Below the pieces are notes generated by a model. That model was given only the letters and a program-made list of their open reading frames with translations, searched no databases and was not told where the DNA came from. Shown piece after piece: positions 1-5,916 of a stretch of 10,313 nucleotides of DNA (within the stretch, counting starts at the first letter, position 1; each line of letters starts with the position of its first letter). The stretch spans positions 1-10,313 of the forward strand of contig JALTNN010000098.1 in NCBI GenBank assembly GCA_027000685.1. Direction: 5' to 3'. The position numbers and the translations under genes were made by a program. The DNA is from Microcaldota archaeon (GTDB taxonomy: Archaea > Iainarchaeota > Iainarchaeia > JAADDC01).

Positions 1-22
1 GGTGTGAGGGGATCGCCGACGC
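1..22. repeat. Left arm of a perfect 22-bp inverted repeat at the window edge
   Basis: Bases 1-22 are the exact reverse complement of 181-202, and the match stops at base 23. The right arm encodes the conserved cis-Pro loop (G-V-R-G-S-P-T) of the thioredoxin-fold gene on the minus strand. The left arm, read in the same gene, gives the unrelated residues A-S-A-I-P-S-H. This suggests that the left arm is a displaced inverted copy rather than true gene sequence. Confidence 0.85.
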
Positions 23-1060
23 CGTGCTTCCTCCGGTTCCTCCTCCAAAGCCGGGAGAGGGTACCTCGTTCGAGAGCGTCGTGTTACACTCGGCCGGCGG
101 GCTGTTGAAGGCGGCACAGATGACCTGCTTAACCGCCTCCGGGGATCTCTGGACGGTGACGACGGTCCCGTTTATCACGAGCGTCGGCGATCCCCTCACA
201 CCGTACTTAATGTTCTCTTGGTCGTCCAGCGGGAACGGCGGGAACCTCGACCCCCACGAAGCGGGATTCTTCAGTATTTCGGCGATGTTGTACTCGCGGT
301 TTATCTCCTCGACGCACGCGTTTATCCTGTTCACGTCTATGCCGACCTTTGCCATACAAGCTTCGTAGTTCTTCGGGTTCGTTATGTTAAAGCACTCGAG
401 GTAGTCGAGGAGCTTCTGGACGCCATACTCCCTCTGGATACACCTCTGCCTCACGTTCTCCCAGACCTCTTTCTCGCCGTGCATGGCGTAGTTCACGAAC
501 CTCAGCGTGAAGTCCACCTTGTCTCCGAGCAGTCTCAGCACCGGTATCATGGCCTTCTCCATCTGGATCCCGTAGGGACAGTAGCTCATAACGAAGAGCT
601 CGATGACTGGTCTGTCAGACTTGGGGACTGTGGCCTGCTGCCGAGGCTGGGCCTGTGTCTGGGGAGCCTTCGTTATGTCTATGGCCATGGGGAAGAAGAA
701 CCGGCCGTCCTTCGAGACGTAGTAGGTAGCCCTCTCGCCCCTCCCACCCGAGAGGAGGAGCACGTTGACCTCGTAAACGCTCCCCCTGTCAGCTACTGAG
801 AGCACGTTGATATCCACGGACATCCCTCTCCCTGCGAAGAAGGCCTTTAGCCAGTCTACGAGCCTTTCGCTCACCTCTTCGCTGGACAGCTGGGCAGATG
901 GCTTGGCCGCAAGGAGGAACACGGCCGCGACGATTATGAGGACAACCGCCGCACCGAGAAACACCTCGTTGGGTATCCTATTTTTCTTCGTCCTTGTAAC
1001 CTTCCTCGCACCCCTCTCTTTCACCTGTTTCTTCTCAACCTTCTTTGCCTTCCTCGGCAT
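1..1060 (-). CDS. Membrane-anchored thioredoxin-fold (DsbA-like) protein, 3' end outside window
   Basis: The ORF starts at ATG 1060 and stays open for 353 codons to the left edge without a stop. A very basic cytoplasmic tail (about residues 1-30) precedes one hydrophobic segment (about 33-52), so the rest probably faces outward. A less conserved region (about 56-145) with a Gln/Pro-rich linker leads to a thioredoxin fold from about 151: the strand PVIELFVMSY, then CPYG at 161-164, and a cis-Pro loop GSPT at 290-293. The second active-site cysteine is replaced by Gly; six further cysteines (207, 223, 235, 249, 315, 325) could form structural disulfides. A Gly-rich tail begins near 338. The likely role is extracytoplasmic thiol/disulfide chemistry or substrate binding. 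A strong GGAGGG site (1066-1071) lies 5 nt before the ATG. Codons from about position 22 leftwards may not belong to the gene, because bases 1-22 are an inverted copy of 181-202. The fold is fairly secure; the reaction is not. Confidence 0.8.
   Translation of the reverse strand, partial: MPRKAKKVEKKQVKERGARKVTRTKKNRIPNEVFLGAAVVLIIVAAVFLLAAKPSAQLSSEEVSERLVDWLKAFFAGRGMSVDINVLSVADRGSVYEVNVLLLSGGRGERATYYVSKDGRFFFPMAIDITKAPQTQAQPRQQATVPKSDRPVIELFVMSYCPYGIQMEKAMIPVLRLLGDKVDFTLRFVNYAMHGEKEVWENVRQRCIQREYGVQKLLDYLECFNITNPKNYEACMAKVGIDVNRINACVEEINREYNIAEILKNPASWGSRFPPFPLDDQENIKYGVRGSPTLVINGTVVTVQRSPEAVKQVICAAFNSPPAECNTTLSNEVPSPGFGGGTGGSTASAIPSH
181..202. repeat. Right arm of the 22-bp inverted repeat
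   Basis: This is the reverse complement of bases 1-22, separated from it by 158 bp. It lies inside the thioredoxin-fold gene and encodes the loop carrying the cis-proline. Because it makes sense as protein, it is probably the original copy. Confidence 0.85.
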
Positions 1061-1065
1061 GACAT

Positions 1066-1071
1066 CCCTCC
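1066..1071 (-). promoter_or_regulatory. Ribosome-binding site of the thioredoxin-fold gene
   Basis: On the minus strand GGAGGG stands 5 nt before ATG 1060. It fixes the start and shows that this mRNA has a leader, unlike several neighbours that seem leaderless. Confidence 0.7.
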
Positions 1072-1078
1072 TTTAATC
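1071..1078 (+). promoter_or_regulatory. Weak TATA-like box of the ZPR1 gene
   Basis: CTTTAATC is centred about 27 nt before ATG 1101 and about 21 nt before ATG 1095. It overlaps the ribosome-binding site of the opposite gene. The match is weak, but its spacing fits the other promoters in the window and mildly favours ATG 1101. Confidence 0.4.
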
Positions 1079-1094
1079 CTGATTCCTGAAAACT

Positions 1095-1559
1095 ATGTGC
1101 ATGGAAAAGGTTTATGAGGTTGTGGGGGTGTGTCCCTCCTGCGGTGAGAAGACGTTCAAGGTTGAGATGTTCAGGTACGAACTCCCCGTAGAGGGACCTG
1201 TCATCCTCTTCGTGGGGAGGTGTGAAAGGTGCGGGGCCCGGACGTCTGACACTATACCGCTCGCGACTTCTGGGGAGAGAGAGGCAACTTACGAGGTTCC
1301 TCACGACCTCCACAGGATCGTTTACCTTCCCCCTAACACGGAGGTGAGCGTGCCCGAGCTCGGGATAGAGATGAGGCTTACGAGGGCGTTCATGGGCAGG
1401 ATAACAACAGTGGAGGGGATTTTGAGAATGATGCAGGACGACGTGAAGGATAAGAAGGTCTCGGAGATGATAGAAGACGCCATAGCCGGAAAAAGAAGGG
1501 TCAGGGTCTTTCTCAGGAACGAAGACGGGATGATCAGGGAGATCCGGCCCCGTGTCTGA
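1095..1559 (+). CDS. ZPR1-type zinc-finger domain protein
   Basis: This is a 154-residue protein with one ZPR1 unit. A four-cysteine zinc finger (C13-P-S-C16 and C43-E-R-C46) is followed by the beta-rich part, with the family signature G-R-I-T-T-V-E-G at about 101-108 before a helical stretch. Eukaryotic ZPR1 has two such units and binds the translation elongation factor eEF1A; archaeal proteins have one unit and their partner is not established. A cytoplasmic, translation-related role is therefore inference. ATG 1095 gives the longest form. ATG 1101 (two residues shorter, starting M-E-K-V-Y) fits the upstream TATA-like box better. The last 26 bases overlap the end of the convergent tgtA gene, so any transcription end must lie inside that gene. 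Confidence 0.85.
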   Translation: MCMEKVYEVVGVCPSCGEKTFKVEMFRYELPVEGPVILFVGRCERCGARTSDTIPLATSGEREATYEVPHDLHRIVYLPPNTEVSVPELGIEMRLTRAFMGRITTVEGILRMMQDDVKDKKVSEMIEDAIAGKRRVRVFLRNEDGMIREIRPRV

Positions 1560-3255
1560 CCTTCACAGCGACGTGTGATTCGAACTCTTCTATTTCCCTC
1601 GGGGAGAGGACGATTTTCCCTACAGCGATCACGTTGTCCTCTGTGTCTACCACGATGACCTCCTGATTCGGCCGGAGGTCCGGGTCAACGTCCACCACGA
1701 ACTTCGTGAACACGGACTTCCCCTCCGAGACAGGACCCCTTGCCACTTCATCTACTACGACCCTTCCCCTTGGGAAGGAAAGGTTCTCCTTCAACAGCTT
1801 CGCGCCCTCGACAGAGGGGACGAACATACCGTCGTGGGGCCTTACCATGCCGATATAGGTGTCGTCTATGTACACCTTCCTCGCCCTGCCACCCCTGCTC
1901 TCCACCCTGAGCTCCCCCTCTATCCTCACACCCCACTGGTAGAGGATTATGTCCCTTACCTGCTCCACGGGGTCGAAAGAGGGCTTCGCCTCTTCCGTGA
2001 AGGGGATGTGTGACTGTCCGAAGGGGTACGTGTAGAGGAGGGTTATGGGGACGCTTCCGTAGGGATCTATTTCAACGGTCTCCCTACCCTTCACCCTTTC
2101 TAGCATCTTCCTCGCCCTTCTCACCTCGGGCCTCAGGGAGAACTCCTCACCCACGGCGAAGAGCCCGTGTTTCTTTGTGAACGGCGTGAACTCCTCGAGG
2201 AACTTCCAGTACTTCTCGAGCAGGTACCTGTACGCCTCATACAGGCCTGGGTGCGTCCTGACCCTCTCCTGGACGTACTCGAAGAGGTACTCCCCCCTTA
2301 TGGCCTCCCTTATCGCCCTTATCTCCTGGAGGATCACCCACAGGTTGTGTTTTGCTAGGAGCTTTGCCCTCTCCTCCCTCTTCATCTCGAGGAGCTCCTT
2401 CACCGTGTATCTCTCGAGGAAGGGCGAGTAAGGGATCTCTTCCATGTCTTGGAGTCTTTCCGTGCCCCAGGGGAACATGAGTCTATCATCCCTTGCATAC
2501 AGGGCATAGGACGCGGAGTCGAAGGAGTCGAGGCCCATGAGTACGAAGAGGGAGAACGTGGCAGGGTGTCCCAGCCCCCAGAAGTGGACGGGCCTGCTCC
2601 TCGGGAGGATCCTGAGGGCGTTCACCACGTAGTCCACCTGAGGGGCGAACTTCCACTGATTCGTTGCCACCTTAAGGCTGCCGAGGGCATAGTAGCCGAA
2701 GTCAAGCTCCCTGAGCCTCTCAGCCCCCGTGATTACGAGGTCCTCGTGCACGGATCCCTGCACAGTGGCGAGCCACGTTATCCTATCGTCTCCGATCTCC
2801 TTGCACACCTCCGCGTTGAGGAGGGTGTTCTTCACACCCTCCTTCGCCTCCTCGTAGGAGATGTTGTGGGGCATGACGGTGTCTATGAACGTCCCTATGT
2901 CGGGCCTCAGAACATTCTGGAACTCCACGATCTCCTCGTTCGTCACCTCAATCCTTCCATACTCCCACATCTGGTAGGCCCCCGAGTCCATCATGACGAC
3001 GCCGTCAAAGTTCAGGAGCCCGTGGACCCCCTTCTCCTCCGCGATCCTCGAGAGCCTCGGATTCCTCCAGATTATGTAGGCGTTCGTTATGATTTCGTTC
3101 CACCTAAACTCTTTCCTCAGCTCCTCCGGTGTTATGACGGGGATGTTTGGGTTATAAACGGGGAAGAACGTTGGCGTGACAATCTTTCTCCCGCTGTTGA
3201 GTTTCGCCTCGAGGATCCTCCCCGCGCCGTCCCTTGCTCTCAGCTTTACCTCCAT
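1534..3255 (-). CDS. tgtA: Archaeosine-type tRNA-guanine transglycosylase (TgtA) lacking the zinc cysteines
   Basis: The family exchanges guanine-15 of the tRNA D-loop for preQ0, the first tRNA-bound step to archaeosine. At 573 residues it has the usual full length: a TIM-barrel catalytic domain (about 1-355), middle C1/C2 domains, and a C-terminal PUA RNA-binding domain (about 497-570). The barrel keeps M-D90-S-G-A-Y, T-V-Q-G-S (164-168), W-G-L-G-H-P (226-231) and F-D246-S-A-S-Y-A-L-Y-A with the catalytic Asp. Where relatives carry the zinc site C-S-C-P-V-C, this protein reads P-Y-S-P-F-L-E-R-Y-T (275-284), with all three cysteines gone; only the family's zinc histidine (H303, in H-N-L-W-V-I) remains. 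The frame is intact on both sides. ATG 3255 follows the aRF1 stop by 4 nt, with GGTGA at 3264-3260, so the two are cotranscribed. It may be an active zinc-free enzyme or a variant paralogue. Confidence 0.9.
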   Translation of the reverse strand: MEVKLRARDGAGRILEAKLNSGRKIVTPTFFPVYNPNIPVITPEELRKEFRWNEIITNAYIIWRNPRLSRIAEEKGVHGLLNFDGVVMMDSGAYQMWEYGRIEVTNEEIVEFQNVLRPDIGTFIDTVMPHNISYEEAKEGVKNTLLNAEVCKEIGDDRITWLATVQGSVHEDLVITGAERLRELDFGYYALGSLKVATNQWKFAPQVDYVVNALRILPRSRPVHFWGLGHPATFSLFVLMGLDSFDSASYALYARDDRLMFPWGTERLQDMEEIPYSPFLERYTVKELLEMKREERAKLLAKHNLWVILQEIRAIREAIRGEYLFEYVQERVRTHPGLYEAYRYLLEKYWKFLEEFTPFTKKHGLFAVGEEFSLRPEVRRARKMLERVKGRETVEIDPYGSVPITLLYTYPFGQSHIPFTEEAKPSFDPVEQVRDIILYQWGVRIEGELRVESRGGRARKVYIDDTYIGMVRPHDGMFVPSVEGAKLLKENLSFPRGRVVVDEVARGPVSEGKSVFTKFVVDVDPDLRPNQEVIVVDTEDNVIAVGKIVLSPREIEEFESHVAVKVRHGAGSP

Positions 3256-3259
3256 ACCA

Positions 3260-4477
3260 TCACCTGTACCTGAGGAACGCCCCTATCCCACCGAATCCCT
3301 TCGAAAGCTTGACCCCCTCCTCTGTTTCCGGGGAGACGAAGATGATCCTTGCCCCCGTGTCCTCCGCGAGCTGGATGATCTCCTCCACGGCGTCTTCCAC
3401 GGACTCGAGCCTCATCGTGCTTCCACACGAGGGACACCTCATCTCTGCCTTCTCAAGCCTATCCCTATCCCTCTCCACCACCTCGAGGGAGTAGCCGCAC
3501 GCGTCACACACGAACCTTCCCTTCCATGCCTCGAGGTCCTCTGAGATGAGGAGCTCCTCCACCTTACCCATCTTCAGGTCTTCATACACCTGTTTTACAC
3601 CGAAGGAAACGAGACCCCCTTTAACGGCCTCCCCTATGAACCTCTCCACCTCCCTCTTCTGCACCATTATCTCCGCGTCCTTCAGGATGTCCTTCGCGGC
3701 CTCCATGGCCTCCCTGACACCGTACTCGTCGGTGTAGCCCGTGTCAACCACCCCGATCACCTTTTTCCTCAGCTCGTTTGGGAGGTAATCCCCGTTGAGG
3801 AACTCGTTCTTATGGGGGCCCGGCCCGCCGAAGACGATCCCCTTCATCTCATTTCTTATGTCCCAGAACGCGGACTTTATCACCTCGGCGAGCTTCTTGT
3901 GGTACTCGTGCTCCGCCTGCTCTATGAGCCTCTCAAACCTCCTCGCCGACTGCCCTCCCTTGCTGTGCTTTCCGGGTGCGAGGCTCCTCACCCTTCCCAC
4001 GATCTCGTACGTGTTCCCCTTTACGAGTGCCACGGTGGCCTCCCGCCCGTCGAGGACGACGATCCCGTAGACGTCTGCTGGCTTCACCATCTCCTTGAGG
4101 GGCTCGAGGTAGAAGGTTGAGTCACATCGGTAGAGCTTGGGGGATGGCTGAGGGGGTACGACCGCCCACAGCCTTATGTCGGACCTCCCGGGGTCCTCCG
4201 AGACATTCCCGCAGAAAATAATGAGCCCCGTGTCGGGGATCTTGTAGTCGATGGACTTCAGGTACACCATAATCTTCTGGAGGGCCGCCTGCACGTTCTT
4301 CCTCGTCTGCTTGCTCTTTATGTTGCCCGCCTTAGAGTACTCGTCGGTGAGCATGGAGGCGAGCTCTCCCCTCGGATAGCCCGGGGGGATATAGAGCGAA
4401 ATGAGTTGGGTTCCTGTCCCCCTGATCTTCTCAAGCTCCCTTATCAACCTTTTCAACTTGTGGGGGTCCTCGTGCAT
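3260..4477 (-). CDS. prf1: Peptide chain release factor aRF1
   Basis: This is the class-1 release factor that reads all three stop codons and triggers peptidyl-tRNA hydrolysis on the archaeal ribosome. Its 405 residues show the full eRF1 plan: stop-codon domain with N-I-K-S (52-55) and Y-R-C-D-S-T-F (116-122, the YxCxxxF motif); catalytic domain with G-G-Q (174-176); and a C-terminal domain with a zinc finger (C324, C327, C348, C351) that binds the recycling/GTPase partner. The frame is open upstream to 4618, but that part lies within the divergent pyrH gene. ATG 4477 gives the family N-terminus (M-H-E-D-P-H-K-L-K-R), so it is the start. Its TATA box is at 4510-4504. It is the first gene of a two-gene unit with tgtA. 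Confidence 0.97.
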   Translation of the reverse strand: MHEDPHKLKRLIRELEKIRGTGTQLISLYIPPGYPRGELASMLTDEYSKAGNIKSKQTRKNVQAALQKIMVYLKSIDYKIPDTGLIIFCGNVSEDPGRSDIRLWAVVPPQPSPKLYRCDSTFYLEPLKEMVKPADVYGIVVLDGREATVALVKGNTYEIVGRVRSLAPGKHSKGGQSARRFERLIEQAEHEYHKKLAEVIKSAFWDIRNEMKGIVFGGPGPHKNEFLNGDYLPNELRKKVIGVVDTGYTDEYGVREAMEAAKDILKDAEIMVQKREVERFIGEAVKGGLVSFGVKQVYEDLKMGKVEELLISEDLEAWKGRFVCDACGYSLEVVERDRDRLEKAEMRCPSCGSTMRLESVEDAVEEIIQLAEDTGARIIFVSPETEEGVKLSKGFGGIGAFLRYR

Positions 4478-4484
4478 GGCAATA

Positions 4485-4492
4485 CCTTTTAA
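4485..4492 (+). promoter_or_regulatory. TATA box of pyrH
   Basis: CCTTTTAA is centred about 26 nt before ATG 4515, which fits a leaderless pyrH transcript. It lies only 8 nt beyond the aRF1 start codon, inside the region aRF1 transcription must use. Confidence 0.6.
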
Positions 4493-4503
4493 CCCGGGAA
4501 GAC

Positions 4504-4510
4504 TTTTTAA
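4504..4510 (-). promoter_or_regulatory. TATA box of the prf1-tgtA unit
   Basis: Read on the minus strand this is TTAAAAA, about 30 nt before ATG 4477. No good ribosome-binding site precedes that ATG, so a leaderless or very short-leader mRNA is likely. It abuts the pyrH start and interleaves with the pyrH TATA box. Confidence 0.55.
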
Positions 4511-4514
4511 CACC

Positions 4515-5180
4515 ATGAAGGCCGTCATCTCGCTGGGGGGCTCCGTCATAGGGTTCCCCCCTGACGTGGAGTGGTTGAAGAGGTTCAGAAGCTTCGTGAA
4601 AGAGTTTAGGAGAGACATCGTCGGAATAGTTGTGGGTGGCGGACAGATAGCGAGGACTTACATAGGTGCCGCGAGGGAGCTCGGGGCCTCGAAGTTTCTT
4701 CAGGACAGGGTGGGGATAAACACAACGCTCCTCAACGCCTGGCTTGTCGCCTCCGCCCTCGGGGATGTGTCTCACGGCTTTGCCTCCACGTTCTACCCCA
4801 TAACTGTCGAGGGTGAGAAGGTGCCCGTCTTCGGCGGCACGGAATATCCAGGCCTCACCACGGACTTCGCCGCCGCCCTCCTCGCGGAGATGACGGGTTC
4901 GGACTTCGTGAACATAACGAGGGTGGGAGGAATCTACGATAAAAACCCAGACAAACACCCGGACGCGAAGCTGATAAGGAGGATGAGTTACGCGGAGTTA
5001 CTCAGGCTGGCGCAGGTAGGGGACAAGAGGGAGCCCGGCACGAGCTTTCCCATAGACATCGCGGCCATCCACATACTGCGGAGGTCAAACATAAGGACCT
5101 ACGTGGTGGGGAAAGACATCAAAAACCTGAGAAAGCTCTTCAGAGGAGAAGAGTGGACAGGGACAGAGATAACGCCGTGA
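4515..5180 (+). CDS. pyrH: UMP kinase (archaeal type)
   Basis: This amino-acid-kinase-fold enzyme phosphorylates UMP to UDP with ATP in cytoplasmic pyrimidine nucleotide synthesis. The 221-residue length matches archaeal UMP kinases. Visible parts are the N-terminal strand and Gly-rich loop I-S-L-G-G-S (5-10), the second loop V-V-G-G-G-Q (39-44), F-G-G-T-E-Y-P-G-L-T-T-D (106-117) for the UMP/acceptor region, and N-I-T-R-V-G-G-I-Y-D-K-N-P (133-145) for nucleotide binding. The frame extends upstream to 4401, but that part lies inside aRF1. ATG 4515 gives the correct family N-terminus and sits 26 nt after a TATA box. It is a single-gene unit whose last 41 bases overlap the end of the convergent presenilin-like gene. 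Confidence 0.95.
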   Translation: MKAVISLGGSVIGFPPDVEWLKRFRSFVKEFRRDIVGIVVGGGQIARTYIGAARELGASKFLQDRVGINTTLLNAWLVASALGDVSHGFASTFYPITVEGEKVPVFGGTEYPGLTTDFAAALLAEMTGSDFVNITRVGGIYDKNPDKHPDAKLIRRMSYAELLRLAQVGDKREPGTSFPIDIAAIHILRRSNIRTYVVGKDIKNLRKLFRGEEWTGTEITP

Positions 5181-5916
5181 CGGTGAGCTGAACAGCACCT
5201 ATGTAGGGGAGGGCAGGCAGGGGTCTCCTGAACCTTTTCAGGAGCCTGAACGTGAGTAGAACACCCAGCACTGCCGAGGCTGCCGATACAACCCCAACGA
5301 ATCCACTAACCGGGACGAGGGAGGACGAGAGGAGGGCCGGGAGGACGAGGTCTCCCCCTCCAAGGGCTACCTTCTCCCCCCTCTCCGAAACGTCCTCTAT
5401 CCCCTTCGCGAGCTTTATCATGTGGCCCGTCACGAAGACGGAGAAGAAGTCGTAGGCGATGAGGAGGACGTAGAGGAGAAGGGCGGTGAGGACGGAGAAC
5501 GAGACACCGACGAGACCGGCAGCCACACCCCCTATGAACGCCACGGACGTGTTCCTGATGAAGTCGTTCCCGGGGAAGAGGAGCCTGAGGAGGACGAGGA
5601 AGAGGCCCCAAGAGATCCCTGCCGCCCCACTCACAAACACTCCGAAGAAGAGGTATGTGGTGAAGAAGAGGAAGAGGAGCTCGAGGAGGAAGATGATGTA
5701 CCTCACGTACCTCTTCAGGACGTAGATGAGGAGGAGGAAGATGCCTGTATAGACGAGGACCCACCCGAAGAACTCAAAGGCGGTTTCCGGCCTTTCACCC
5801 CCCTCCACGACCTCCGTCCCCGTCTTCGCAGCCCAGAACGCCATACTCAGTGCTATAACTAGTGCGAAGAGGTAGAACAGGACGACCGTTCTCTCGTCCC
5901 CCTTGAAGAGTATCAC
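5140..5916 (-). CDS. Presenilin/signal-peptide-peptidase family intramembrane aspartyl protease
   Basis: This is a peptidase A22-type protein that would cut transmembrane segments inside the lipid bilayer. Its 258 residues are very hydrophobic, with about nine possible membrane segments. The three diagnostic motifs are present in order: Y155-D156 in L-L-I-A-Y-D-F-F (first catalytic Asp), G-G-G-D at 186-189 (GxGD, second catalytic Asp), and P-A-L at 234-236. Between the Asp segments lies a cytoplasmic loop (about 167-183). GTG 5916 overlaps the stop of the upstream DUF373 gene (GTGA), so the two are translationally coupled. On the mRNA, the GGAGG site before the start lies in a small GGAGG/CCTCC hairpin. 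The 3' end overlaps pyrH by 41 bp. Substrates are unknown; archaeal homologues (PSH) are accepted models for gamma-secretase. Confidence 0.92.
   Translation of the reverse strand: MILFKGDERTVVLFYLFALVIALSMAFWAAKTGTEVVEGGERPETAFEFFGWVLVYTGIFLLLIYVLKRYVRYIIFLLELLFLFFTTYLFFGVFVSGAAGISWGLFLVLLRLLFPGNDFIRNTSVAFIGGVAAGLVGVSFSVLTALLLYVLLIAYDFFSVFVTGHMIKLAKGIEDVSERGEKVALGGGDLVLPALLSSSLVPVSGFVGVVSAASAVLGVLLTFRLLKRFRRPLPALPYIGAVQLTVTALSLSLSTLLL
5225..5244. other. Short perfect hairpin 45 bp downstream of pyrH
   Basis: CTCCTGAA at 5225-5232 and TTCAGGAG at 5237-5244 form an 8-bp stem with a 4-base loop. It lies within the presenilin-like gene (coding for L-L-K-R-F-R-R) and 45 nt past the pyrH stop codon. 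It could serve as a 3' end or processing structure for the pyrH mRNA, but it lacks a following T-run, and coding constraint alone could account for it. Confidence 0.35.

Noticed and set aside
218..1076. Plus-strand frames over the left-end gene (218-799 and 807-1076)
   Set aside because: The minus strand holds one continuous frame with a signal anchor and thioredoxin motifs; the plus frames are unrelated shadows.
2449..3273. Long plus-strand open frame (274 codons) opposite tgtA
   Set aside because: It is the antisense shadow of a G+C-rich gene, has no family signature, and the minus strand encodes a clear transglycosylase throughout.
4478..4618. N-terminal extension of aRF1 by 47 residues
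   Set aside because: It would lie wholly over the pyrH gene and promoter, and the family N-terminus starts at ATG 4477.
5580..5740. Purine-rich GAGGAG-type stretch that looks like a simple repeat
   Set aside because: There is no fixed repeat unit; the pattern follows from leucine, phenylalanine and valine codons on the other strand.
5422..5862. Plus-strand frame with runs of glutamate that resembles an acidic disordered protein
   Set aside because: It is the reverse reading of CTC-rich leucine codons in the membrane segments of the presenilin-like protein, so the acidic runs are a codon artefact.
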